From Chitinophagaceae bacterium (GTDB lineage: Bacteria; Bacteroidota; Bacteroidia; Chitinophagales; Chitinophagaceae), in NCBI GenBank assembly GCA_016720745.1, contig JADKKA010000006.1, forward strand, positions 124,001 through 188,000: a stretch of 64,000 nucleotides of DNA. The letters are read 5' to 3'. A program made the position numbers and the translations under genes. This document shows positions 1 through 12,504 of this stretch, one piece after another (position 1 is the stretch's first letter; every line of letters starts with the position of its first letter). The notes beneath the pieces were generated by a model. It saw nothing but the letters and a program-made list of their open reading frames with translations, had not been told where the DNA came from and searched no databases.

Positions 1-3000
1 CCACTGAGGAATTCCAAATTTCTGCTGTCTTAATGCAATCAACAAAACCAATCCTTTTGGAATAAATTTTAGATTCAAGTGGATTTGATAAAAGCCACAA
101 TAATCTGTCAAAAGAGTTTTGCAAGTAAAAAATGAATCACTAAGGTATGCATTGCCAAGAATTTGACGGAAAGCATCAACTGAGCTTCTGTATTTTACTT
201 TATCAATAAATAAGCTATCCCTTTTAAATTCTTTAGATTGATTATCGTTTTCTTTTTCAATGGCATCAAATTTTTCAATATCTGTCCATGTTAACGACCA
301 ACTAATTACTGAATTTGATTCAACAATTGCCACACGTTTTTTCAAATCGTCAAAGAACCTGCAATTTTCTTCAGTTGCATGGAATGTATAACCATCCAAG
401 TATATTGCAATTCCTTTTACTGATGATAAAATGCCATCATCTTCAATAGCCATTCCATCCTTTTCAATACTGCTTAGTGAGATATAAAAATCAGAACGGG
501 TGTTGTATTTAACCCCGTTTGTTGGTCCTAATTCATATTGAGGTCTGATAACATAATAAAAAGAATAATCACCTGAAGTAATCTTGAACTTATAATTGAC
601 AATACCATTTTCAATAAAATCTTCAAATTTAAAATCCTGTGGGTTCTGATTTTGGAGATGATTCCTTAGACTTCTAATAAATCTGTCTTCCAATTCGCTT
701 TCCTCGATTTGACCATTACTGGTTAATGCCCCCAAGCCCGTTGTATAGGTTTCCCATGCATCTGATTTGTCAACTATTTTCTTAAATAAAATTTCAGCTT
801 TAGCCCTGCTCAGTTCGTCTTGAATAAACTGATTGGAGTAAGTGTATATGCATCGATAGCATCCATCTTTACCGTTAGCTTTTCAACTGCAATCCCTTAT
901 GGCTTCATAAGCTTTTGATATTACGGTTGTGAAATCAGAAGGACTAAATAGTTTTTCTAAATAGCCAGTACCACCCGGAATATTGTCGTATAACACAAGG
1001 TATTTATCAAAGCGGCTATTCTTTGCATTGTATTCTGAATAATTAATGATGCTTAAATGTTGAGGATTTCCTTTGTAGTATTTTTTAAGCCCAACTCCAA
1101 TCCTGCTTTGAACATATTTATTGTTGCCTCGCTTTCAAATTCCTGCACTGGCAGCAATACTTTTAATGCTTCTGTTTTAATTTCCCTAAACAAGAATACT
1201 TCCTCAAAAACATCATCCTTAACACCTGTATATTCTCTGTCTTTGTGCTTACAATAGCCATAATGAAATTTGTAATCACGTTGATTAAATTTAGAAGAAC
1301 TTTTACCACATTGCTTGCAAGTAACAAAGCCGTGATATGGGACATCTTCATGCTGATTAATTATAACTTTATTTGCATTAACGGCAGATGAAAGACCAAG
1401 ATTTAATTCAATTATGTCAACGTTTTTTACATACTCAATTCCAAAGGGAATTTCTTTCATACCCCATGCACCTTGAAAGGATTTGCTGTCGAATTTAAGG
1501 TGTTTTGAAACTCTGTAAATATTGGAATCTCTATCATCTGAACTATCATCCAATGAAGATTTGTCACGGAAGTTTACAGATTTAACACCGCTTAATTTAA
1601 TAAAAACGTGTTGGTTTTTATCTGATGCCCAAGAGGCATCACCGCATTTAGGGCAATGAGCTTCAGTTGATGTTACTTTATCTGCGATATGGTCGCAGTT
1701 AGAACAAAAACGTTTTACAAGCAAAGTCCCAACGTCTTTCCAATCGTATGTATTAAGCCCAGAGATAGCAAACTTGAAACCTTGTGAATAGAAGTAATTA
1801 TCAGGGGCAAACTCTCGTATAGCTGACTTTGAAGACCTTACAATTTCAAATTGTTTATCTGTTGGTATGTTATCACTTGCCTTTGCTTTGTTTGATTTTA
1901 CCCAGGCATTTAAAGTAACACCAGTTTCGGGGAAAGCATAGTTAGGCAATAAGCCTACATTGGTTAAGTGTTCAAGAATCGAACGTTTATCCAATAATCT
2001 TTTTAAACCCCACAGTGCTTTTTTCTCAGATTCTAATCCTTTCCTTTCTTCATCATTTGGCAACAACTTAATAGCTGCATCAATTTCCTTAATGGTTTGA
2101 GTTATGTATTTGTACTCATCTTTCAATTTTGTGAATACTGATTTTAACCTGAGGTAAAATCCTTCCTCCAGTAAAAAGATTTAAGGTTATCCAGTGCTTT
2201 GGAATCTTCTAAATCAGGCTTGTAAAATTCAGTAAATTCGGTAAGGAGAAATTTCTCCTTTGCTTTGATAAAAGAGATAATTCTATTCGCTAAAAATTCA
2301 GGAGCCGATAAATCTGCTCTTGACAATTGCAATGAAATCAACCTGCCCGGAATACTATTTTTCTTGGGATCAGCAGATGACCAATTGTCTAAGCAATAAG
2401 CAAGAAAGTGGCGGTACAAAATATCTTTTGCTTCGAGGTAGCAACCCGGTGTTGCTATTTCACCTTCCATCATATCTTTTGGCTCGCCATAATAGAATAA
2501 ATCGTGTGCCTTGCTTTGAGCAAAATTGGTAATGAGTGCTGAACCTGATGTACGGCCAGCACGACCAACCCTTTGCAGGAAATTAGAAGTTAAGGGGGGA
2601 ACTGAATTATTGATGGCTGTATTCAACGTACCTATATCAATACCCATTTCTAAAGTAGATGTGGCAACGATGGTGTTTAAAGAATTGTATTTCGGTCTTT
2701 CTTTGAAATCAATTTCTTTGTTTTCTCTATCCTTCCTTTCTAAAATACCAGTATGTTCAGATGCATAAATACGAGGCGACAGATTACGGTTATACACCAA
2801 CTGATAATAATTGGGTTTACTTTTCTGAATTTGACTATATGTTCCTGTGCAGGTATAATCCAAGCACTTTGTATGTATTGAAATAGTATCGGAAGCTGCA
2901 ACAAATAATTTTGAACCACAGCTATCGCAAACATGATTGGCGACCTTATTTTCCACCAATATTATTGTAGGTTCAATGGCATAATTTTCAATTTCTTCAT

Positions 3001-5713
3001 CACCAAGCTTATTCATTAAGCCGATGGTAGTAAATGTATCTATCAATTTTTTATAGAAATCATTTACCAGTTCATGGTAACCTGAAGCTAATGGAAACGA
3101 CTTGAGGTAATAACTCCTGTACCAATTGTTCGTGTTGGTATAAGTAGAATCTAAAAGACCTTGGCCATGTGCCTTGGTGGTAAGCAATCTTGGAAACCTT
3201 GCTCTTGGATGAAACATTTTATTTAAAAATGTCGGTTATCTCTCATCCAATTCAAATCCCAAAGTTTCAAGGATGCATTTCTGAACTTACTTAAATATTC
3301 ATGGTCAATACCACCTCTTGTTCTTACTCTGTAAAATACCATTTACAAAAGGCAGTAAATCTTTTTCCTCAATCATGGCAAGGTTGTTTCTGATTCAGCC
3401 ACTCCTGCATAGCAGGAAATATTGCCCTGATTTTTCTTCATCAAATTTTACAGCTGATGCACCTGATTTTTCCAGCGTTCTACCTATCATGGCATTGTAA
3501 CCAAATTCAGATAAACTTCCCAATGCATACGGGTATCAAATTCTTTTTTGAAAGTTGGAATGAATTTCTTTGCAGCATCACGGTAATCAATATCAATATC
3601 TGCCTTACCATGATAGTCTGCTGGGAAAAAACGATAATAAAACGCTTCTTCTTGATTCAGGCCGGTAGAATCTGAGTGATTCTTCCAATATTCAGTAAAT
3701 TGATTTTGCAAATCTGAAATACGAACAGGCCTTGATTTTGATTAATTATTTTTTGAATGATGCCCTGAATGTAAAACGATAATTTCTTGCTTCTACAAAA
3801 CCAGCCTGATGTGCAGCATCCTGCACACTATTTGTGAAAGCTAATATTTTACGATATTTTTCAGGTCTTGGGTCAAGGTCGGATGCCAATACCTGGCTAA
3901 CTGTTATGGATGATAAGGTGGCAACTCTTGTACCAATAATACCCATTGCATTTTCGGTATTACATTCCGGGCAAATATGCCTTGCCTTCATTTCCTTTAA
4001 CTTCCTTACTGCATGTATTCTGATGGTATGTTCACTTTCTCTTTCATGCAAGCTCATGTCAGCCACATGCATCCAGTCGTTTATTTGGTTGTTGGGTTCA
4101 TACTCTTCAATATGCTTGTGGTTAGGTGTATTGATGAAATAAATATTCTTATAGTTGCTAAAAAAGTACTCATATACCTGATTAGGATCGTGGAAGAAAT
4201 GATTTTTGTTATCATCTTTTACGCCTAACCAACCACTTGCTCCACATTCTCTACAGTAATAGGATGGTAATGCTTTAGGCTCGTATTTATCACCTACTTT
4301 ATCTTTCCAAGTGAATTTTGGCTGCTCATTTATTTCTCTTAAAACACCACTCAGTTCTCTTATCCAAATTTGAATTTGTAAATAAAGGAATGGGAATTTT
4401 TTTGTGCTGCCAATCCTTGCTTCGCTAATTAAAGCCAATAAAGAATTGATTACTTCTTCTCTCGGACTTAATTCATTGTCGGCATCCCATTCAGCCAATC
4501 TTTTGAAATCAGGATTTAAATCTGCCAACTTTTTAAGCAATACATCCAGTTTCACAATATTGCTGCTTGTTAATGAAATTAGGTCTTTCATTAACTTCAA
4601 TTTCTTTAGTTCTTCGCCCAACTGAACTTCATATAAACTATCGGGCATTTGCCATAAGCGTTTCTGCCGGGCTATATAATTTGCGTATGTTTCATTTTCT
4701 TTTAAGCGGCTTTCCAGTAAACCAATCTGACGTGGAATATATTTCTCTAAACTATCATCTGGCAAATCAAAAAAATCATTTACCAATACCCTGTTCTCTG
4801 TAATGATGGCTTCCTTGTCAAAAGCTTCTCCAAATACTTTTTCGGCATATTCAGTAAGTAGTTGAATAGAATCCTCACCTGAACCAATAGTTGCAGAAGT
4901 TCCGACAGCACAAACCTGCCCTTTAGCAATGCCTAATTTTAATTTTAATCTGCGGATTAGATTTGCTACATCTGTGCCCTGAGCACCATCATAGGTATGT
5001 AATTCATCCAATACTAAGAACTGGAGTAAAGAAGCATCTTCTAAATTATAGTTCCAAAGGTTGTGATAATTGTTACGCAATAAGGCATAGTCCAACATTT
5101 TGAAGTTGGTCAATAATATATCTGGTGGGTTATCAATAATGGTATCCCTGTTTTCGATGATGTGGTTTTCACCCATTTCTTTCGGGAACTTCTTCTTGTC
5201 TTTACCTTCACCAATAAACAAGCCTGCGGTAATTTTCCCGTTTAATCTGTCATCACCCCAAATGGTTTCTGCCAAACGCTTAGCCTGGTCAGTTGCCAAG
5301 GCATTCATAGGATAAAGAATAATTACCTTAATTCCTTTTCTATCTATATTTTTATAGCAGTGGTCTAATATCGGGTACAAAAAACATTCTGTTTTACCAG
5401 ATGATGTGCCAGTTGTAACTAATGTAGATTGGGGCTTATGATTATCCTGTGTAGTTAGCCGCTTGAATGCTTTAAATTGATGGTCATAGGGAGGAAAACC
5501 CGGAGCAATTTGCAATGGAATGATTTCATCATCGGTTGCTTTTACGAATGGCAATTTCAGTGAAACATAAGGCCCTTTAAAAATGCCATCTTCCGCATCG
5601 GTTACAAACTTGTAAAATGCCTCATGCACGGCTTTATCTTTAAAGCTAAAAGTAGCTTTTAGATATTCCAGTATGGAATGTTGTACTTCGTATGCTTGTT
5701 GTAATGGCAGCAT
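1..5713 (-). CDS. Giant DEAD/DEAH helicase with zinc clusters and DUF1998/MZB domain (3' end beyond window; several apparent frameshifts)
   Basis: Superfamily 2 helicase of at least about 1,900 residues, last gene of the defence-like operon and cut by the left edge. Seen: Walker A TGTSSGKT near residue 102, DELH near 234, GTSATIG near 275, motif VI QRVGRAGR near 1050. Cysteine pairs suited to zinc binding are scattered through it (CREC, CPEC, CDSC, CSNC with CPKC, CKQC). A DUF1998/MZB segment (NIPGGTGY, then GCYRC) is coded at about 840-1050, followed by a further 280 codons to the edge. The start ATG overlaps the upstream stop as TAATG. The frame breaks near 3735, 3500, 3230, 2150, 1075 and 890; at 3735 and 1075 adding one base to a C or A run restores a continuous frame. 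The family includes DruE and MrfA/YprA helicases; the size is closer to DruE. A role in anti-phage DNA processing is inferred. Confidence 0.8.
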
Positions 5714-7493
5714 TATATTATTTCCTCTTTAAATTGTTTTGTAAATTCTTGACTCACATTTTTACATTTTGTAACTAACTGTTTTGTTTCAATTGAAACT
5801 GAACTTGCCAAATCAATATGTTCATAGGTAATAATTAGAGTACCTAGTGTTGCCCTGCTTGTAGCTACATTGAATAAATTATCATTCAAATCAAAAGCCG
5901 CATTTGTGAGGGGTAAATACAAGATAGTTAAATCTGTAGTCAAGCCTTGAATTTTATGAACAGTATTTATGGTAATGAATTTATAGTCGTTTGATATTTT
6001 GCTGTACTGAGTATATAACTCTGATTCTACTTGTACATAAGGTGTAAGTAGTGCTATTTCTATTTTAGGGTTATTTGCAAATATTTCTCTTGATATTTTA
6101 CAAATAAAATTGAAGATGTTTCGCTCAGTGAAGCCAATTCTTGCTGACGAAAGCTTTGCAATGCTATTTCCACCATTTTCATGAAATAGATTTCTATACT
6201 TTGAAACAAAATCAGTGTTACCTTCCTTATCAGAAATGCTTTCTAAACTATTGTCATAATACAAACCTGTAAGTTTAGAAGCATCTGATGTTAGTCTTCT
6301 CGTTTTAGTTAAGCGATAGGATACTTCATTATTGTTAAATGCAAAAGTTTGTAAACCATTAATTACTCCTTCGATTTTTTCAAAAATGGTTTTAGCCTCT
6401 TCTATTTTAAGGACAACTGGTGTTAACTGCTTGTGGTCACCAATAATTAAAACTTTCTCGGCAATAGAACTAAACATGGCTATTGTGGCTAAATAGGCTT
6501 GAGATGCTTCCTCAATAATGAGTATATCAAATCGCTTAGAACCTTCAATAATCTCTGATTGCTTTTGTGCTAACTTGTAGTAAGTAGATAACAGCAAATC
6601 ACCATATTTTGGCGTAAACGATTCAACCTTTTTTAGTTTCGGAATATCTTTCAATTCATCTCCGGTTAAATTGGTTTTGTATACTTTTCCTATACTTAGA
6701 GAATTGATTAACCCATCTTTGGAAGCAATTTCCATTAGTGCTTTATTTGTTAATGCAGTTACACATATGGATTTCCCTTGTTTTAAATAATAGTCCAAAG
6801 CTCCGCAGCTAAATATGATTTACCAGTACCTGGAGGACCTTGTATTATGTTTGTCTTTTTGCTTCTCAATAAATTCAACAACATCATTTGTTACATTTTT
6901 TCATTATTCAGGTTGATTGGCTTCCAATTTTCTTCTGACACATTCAATTCTAAATTTAGTATAGTATCGTTTTCATTCCTTGAAACAAATTCTTTGAGTC
7001 GAATTAAATACTCCACAGGTGGATCCGTTTCTGCAACAACAATTAATGGATGAATCTTTCTATCTAAATACTTTTCTTTAATGGAGGATAGTACCTCCAA
7101 GTCAAAGCCCGAAACTAAAACATAGGATTTCCCTCCTTCTGTTTTCCAATATGTAACTGTGTAGATGTCCGCTTTAACACCTGAGTAATATCTCGGCTGT
7201 GTTGACTCTCGGAAGGTCTTATAAGAAAATTTCCATGTTAATGGATTCTCTGGGGCCTCAGAACCTACCAAGCCAAGAAAATAAGGTTGCTTCATTCTTG
7301 GGACTTCACCTTCATTGAAACGCAATACAACATTACCATGACTTTCCTGCACCCCCCATATCCTGCCAATAAACAAACGTTTTTCTTGAATGAGAATATT
7401 CATAGCACAATCAGCGTATTCACGCCACTTGTCTTCCTGAGCTTTTATTTGCTGCTCGTAAAATGCTATATGTTTCTCCTGCGGTATCTTCAT
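5713..7493 (-). CDS. UPF1-like superfamily 1 helicase (apparent frameshifts at 6800-6900)
   Basis: About 593 residues when frames are joined. The N-terminal 200 residues are of no family I recognise. The helicase core follows: Walker A GPPGTGKS near residue 219, motif II as ILIIEEASQA near 330, motif III IGDHKQLTPV, motif V INTVHKIQG near 514 and motif VI ATSRATLG near 545. The EEAS and IGDHKQL forms are typical of UPF1/AAA_11-AAA_12 helicases. Three breaks at about 6895, 6848 and 6803 are each repaired by one extra base in an A or T run, and the Walker A codons lie between them, so the fragments 6891-7493 and 5713-6798 belong together. The start ATG shares a base with the preceding stop (TAATG) and the stop overlaps the next start in the same way, which indicates translational coupling with both neighbours. 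It likely unwinds or translocates nucleic acid in the same complex; the substrate is unknown. Confidence 0.8.
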
Positions 7494-10400
7494 TAGTAGG
7501 TTGAATTTTCAGAAGTGTTTACATTGTCATAATCAGGATTCTCTTCATTTCGCTTAATGCCACCTTCAAAAATTGATTTGTATTTTTCATTGTCCTTCAT
7601 TTTAAGAATTAGCCATATTTTATCTTTAGCAAATTCGCCACTTAGGATTTCATCCGTTGTTAAACTGTTTGAAGATGCTTCTACACGAAATACTTGATAT
7701 TTAGTATCGCTAATTTCTAAAACATCATTTTTCATGAAATAAATGGTAATTATTTTCCTTTTGGCCGGTTTTTACAAACAGATGTATATCATTGCTTCCC
7801 AACCTTTCCCAAGCTTGTGCAGTAAGGTATAAAATGCCTCCAATAGCTGATCTGCACATGATTGTGAGTTCTTCATTAGAATCGTTCTTGTAAACCGGTG
7901 TAATCTGAGCAAACAAATGGGTATTGGATAAATTCACCTCGGCTTTGGAAACATCATACCCAGTCTTATCTAAAGCAACCAAGGCTGAAACACAAGCAGC
8001 AAGGTTTATGTCTTGGTAATATGCCTCAGGAATTTCATTGCCAAAAAGTTTTTTCCAAACAGCAGATTCTTCTTCTGTGAATTGTATTTTTTTCTCTGCT
8101 TCTTTTTCCTTTTCAATCAGATTTTGTTTATGCAATTTTAAGGCGTTCAAAGAAGATTCGGGCAAAATTCCTTCCAGATAAAATAAAATAGATTCTTTTT
8201 TACTTTCAACAACATAATACACGTTATCAATACAATCAGCATACTTATCTTTTAATGTGTTGATTAGAATGCCATTATATTTAATTAAATACGGAAGCTG
8301 TGTACCATCATAAATTTGAATATTATACTGACTTTTCAAATTCCATTCCTGATAATATTCTTCATCAAAGGATTTTGATTTTGAAACTATATTTTCATTG
8401 TCAGACATTTTTTCAAATGGCTTCTCAATAACTTTCAAGGTATCACGATATGCTTTAGGAAGTACATCATCAGTAATCCTTTTAGTTGATTTCAATACAG
8501 AAAAGATGGTTTCTTTATATTCACCCCAGCTTTCATTCATATAATGTAATTCATCTCCCTCTTTCATACTTTGTAGAAAGTATGAATCATCCTGGTAATT
8601 CTGTAAAGCCGGAATCAACAGTCTAACTATGGGTACCTTTCTGTTTAGGAGTTTTAGATACAGAGGTTGTAATACGTCTTTATTTATATTAAAGCCATTG
8701 ACAGTGTTCTGAACTGATAGCCATAAAAGTGTATTAATCAACAATAAATCGTTATTAATTAAAGCACAATTCACGCTCATTGGTTCCACTTCGGCTTCTT
8801 TTATTGCTTTGCGAAAAAGTACTATCGGACTACTTTCATCATTTATACCAATAAGCTTTAAGTATGCTTTTTGGGTATCGCTTTCTGATTTGTTTACCCA
8901 TTCGCTTAACCACATTGGAAGCTTTTCGACTTCAATTGCATATTCTTCCGTAGCTACTAAATTTATAGGATTAAATGATGTTAAAATCCCTTGTGCAACA
9001 AAAGCAATATAACTGTTTTCTTTTACGCAATAATCTAAGAACAGATGCAGTTCCTTTTTGTAGGCTTCTCGGTTTATTTCTGAATCTATTGTAAAAAAGA
9101 TTTTATCTTCTAAAACAGCTTCAGTAGGGTAAAGTGATTGGTAATAGGACAAGAATAACGTTTGTGCCGCATTGTAAGTCTGTAATTTTAATTCAAGTAA
9201 CTCTAAGTAAATTTTTTTCGTACCTCTACCTTTTGCTTTGAAAATTTTTCTTAAACCTTCAGCATCCCTAAAATCGATAAATAGCTCAACGATTTCTGAA
9301 ACTGGATAGGTTTTGCCCTTATATCCAGGAAGTATATCACTTAGCTCAATATTTTGAAATTGATAGATAAATTTATTTTCAGCATCAAACATCCTTATAT
9401 CGGCTGATACAGCCTTTTCAAGAAGTTTGATCCCATCCAGGCTGACCTTCTCCCTGAAGTTATCCAGTTTTGCTACATCATCAAGAATATGATTTGATAC
9501 CAGTTTCAAAATTTTAAATTCCGCATCTTCAATTGTGTATGATTTAGAACTTTCAATATTTAATTCAGTAAGCATCTCCAAATATTGAAGAGACAGCTGA
9601 GCATCATTTGCACCTTGGATATATTTGGCGATTGCAGGCGTGGAAAGACCATTTTCAAGCAAATGTTTCAACAATGAAACGCCTTCAAGTAGACCTATTT
9701 TGTATCTTTCTTTAGTATATAGTTCTTGCGGAAACAAACTCAGCTTCGTACTGATTGCTGCTGACTCAATAAATTTAATAAGGCTTTCATCTGAAGTATA
9801 ATAGGTTGATGTACTGGTAACTTTACCTGTAGAGAATTTAACGCCATCCTTAGTAAATAAAAGATGGTTCAACAATTCTTTCTCCCCATTGGCATCTGAC
9901 CAATCTAAGAAGTCGTTTATAGCAATTACATCAAATGAGTTTGATTTAGGTGTAATTTCAATAAGTTTAAAATCTTTGCCACCTAAAGCGAAAGGTGCTT
10001 TTATTTGTAAGGCTGCTTGATGTGGCAACTTCTCATCTGTGATAGTTTCCAAGATTGACTTAACTGAAGCATATTTAGAGGCGGAAAGTTTAGTGATACT
10101 TTCAGGCCAATAAACGGACGATGCAAGAGCAAATTTGGAGTTCGATTCTATAAAGACCCAAGGTATCTTAGAGAAATCAATATTTGCATCTTCTGGTTTT
10201 GCTTCATGTAATTTTAAGAGATAAGTATAAAACTCAGCAATGTTTTCAGTATTGATATTGGCAATTATTCCATTGTAACTCTCAAGATTACAAAACAACT
10301 TCTCCAATAAATCCTTCTCTTTTAATAGCTGTGCTTGAAATGTTGAACCTAATGCATTTTCCTCATCAGTATCAATCACAAAATCATTTAACCAGGGGGG

Positions 10401-10520
10401 TAATCCTACGCAGTTATTTGAAATGAGACTGTTTAGGGGCTTTAATGAACCGCCTTGTTTTTTTGATTTGAATAATGGCAAGAATGTAATCGGTTCTTCA
10501 GCCTTATTAACTTCGGCCAT
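7493..10520 (-). CDS. Sacsin-like large protein, C-terminal part (probably continuous with the ATPase part)
   Basis: About 1,009 residues if the pieces 7725-10520 (931 residues) and 7493-7735 (80 residues) are joined; adding one A to the A5 run near 7730 does this without a stop. No catalytic motif is evident. Segments such as WVFIESNSKFALASSVYWPE resemble the repeated domains of sacsin-like proteins, and the C-terminal stretch around IGGILYLTAQAWERLG recalls the DUF3883-like ends found on such proteins, but this is a weak resemblance. The ATG at 10520 overlaps the end of the upstream frame by 14 bases, so it is either a separate, coupled gene or, more likely, the continuation of a roughly 1,670-residue sacsin-like ATPase. 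It ends in TAATG overlap with the SF1 helicase gene. Function beyond association with this operon is not known. Confidence 0.6.
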
Positions 10521-12501
10521 TTAAGTATGTCCTTTCCTCAAATGTTAAAGAACTAATAAGCAAACCGGTTTCCTGCTGACATAAAAAATCACTGATTGTT
10601 TTTGTTGAAGTTTCTATCGGGCCGGCAATATCAACTATATAGCTGTGTGCAAAATTTAACTCAGGACAAATAATATCTTTAGATATCTTTTGAAATATTG
10701 TAGCTCCTTCTGGACTGATATCTTTTATAAGAAACACTTCACTATTAATTACATTTTGAATACTTACCAAATTTCCATTTTGAGTTAAAAGCCATGCTGC
10801 TTCAATAAGTTTCTCTCTTAAACTTTTTAATCAAATCCTCTGATTTCAGCTCTTTAATGAACTTGATATACTCATCTTGTTTAAGGCTTTTAAATAGGTG
10901 GCTATGTTTTGACCATCTGAATTGCTTAATAAATGTCTAATTCCCCATTTTTCAATACCTAATTCCGAAATGGCAGTTTCACATGCCTCCTTAAATGACT
11001 CATCATTCCAAGCAAACCATTGATAATTTTCAAAACCAACATCTTTTAATTCAAGAGGAAACTTAAATGCTTTAATTTTAACATTCTCCGATTGGATGTA
11101 CCCACTATTTGTAACTACATTATTTTTGATGAAGGCTTTTAGGGGATTGATAAAATTTAATGTATTTTCATTACTTTCTGTTTGGCTGGATTCTGAAAGG
11201 AGAATAGACAAAAATAAGAATCTGTATTTTTCGTCATTGGCATTAATAAGAGAATCCAGGGTTTCAACAACCCTATTAGTTATAGCATTGATTAACCTTT
11301 CATTTCTGTTGCTATTATGTAACTTTCTTCGATTCGATTCAATATCGAAAGCATCGGAATGTACAATTAATCCAAGTTTGTTGGTTTCATCTCCTAATGG
11401 AAAGTACTTATAAAAATTTGGTTGCTTTATGATTGAAAGAATCTGTTCATTTTTCGTCTTAAATCCAATAGATATTTTTATAGGACAAAATTCGTATTCC
11501 GGATTGATTTCTTGAAACTCCTTTTCTTGTTGGCCTATTTCATAATTTAGCCATTCAATGTGTTTCTTTGTTATCTCTGTATCATTAATGGTTATTTTTT
11601 GAAGTTTTTTAAAAAAACTCATTGAATTATTTACTCCTGTTTCTAAAGATTCTGACTCCATACGAAGCCTATCCGCTTTTCCTTTTCCTAGCTTAATAAA
11701 AAATAAACTACCCTTATTCACGAGAACTTTATCATTCAAATTGCTGCCCAATTTATCTTTAATAAATTGCTGCATCTCAAGCAATTCACTGGCAGGAAAG
11801 GTGTAAAGTTTTGGTAGTTAAAATCTTTTACTATTTCAGATGGGCCAACAGGAAAATTTGTGAGAAGTATTTTAAATAACCAAGGTGAATTTTCATAGGC
11901 CTCTGGATTATGAGAATATGAAAGTTGCCCTAATTTTATCTGCACTCTTATAAGAAAGAACTCTCTCAAGCTGTGAATATCTTGACCAACTGAATAAAAC
12001 GGGTCCCTTTATTTCACCATTGATTATTTTTGTTAACTCTGAACTTCCATCATTTTCGCCAACGAGTCGATGGACAAGTTTAAAACCAATCCCAAATCGT
12101 CCTATCTTATCACATCTTTCTTTTTCGATAAGATTCTGTTTCTCACTTTGACCTATGTTTAAAATTGAAGCAATATCATTTCTTTCAAAAGGCTCACCAT
12201 TGTTAATCGCCAAAAAATAATCATCATTATAGTAAATCCAAAAATGTCTGCTATTACAATCTACAGCATTTTGAATAAACTCATAAATCGCTTGCCCGTC
12301 TTCTGCAATCTTTAAAAGACCGTGAAGATACCCTGCAATATTTGGCTTAATTCCATGATATACCGAGAAAAATCCTTTTTTAATTGCCTTCCCATCTTTA
12401 TATAAATCCCCAATAAAATCACTATCGGTATTGGGGGTATTATCCGCTCCATCTATAGTTTTGATACTATGCCTTAATACTTTATTTGATTTTATTTCCA
12501 T
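10507..12501 (-). CDS. GHKL (Hsp90/sacsin-type) ATPase, N-terminal part, apparent frameshifts
   Basis: N-terminal ATP-binding module of a sacsin-like protein. Seen: the N-box EFIQNAVDC near residue 70, a G1-like INNGEPF near 103 and the G2 box GRFGIGFK near 137, in the order and spacing of Hsp90/MutL/histidine-kinase (GHKL) ATPases. The usual aspartate of the G1 box is replaced (INNG), which is a caution. The frame changes near 11950, 11800, 10870 and 10830; at 11800 one extra C restores the frame, and homology-like continuity runs through SPWLFKILLTNFP. Pieces are 11908-12501, the middle frame at 11736-11969, 10846-11784 and an extended frame to 10507. The start at 12501 lies three bases after the methyltransferase stop. 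GHKL ATPases of the MORC/MutL/Hsp90 type are known in restriction-modification neighbourhoods, which supports a defence role by inference. Confidence 0.75.
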
Positions 12502-12504
12502 ACT

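Noticed and set aside
6795..6900. Programmed ribosomal frameshifting in the SF1 helicase
   Set aside because: Three breaks in about 100 bases, each of the homopolymer-deletion type, without a conserved slippery site and pseudoknot, fit errors better.
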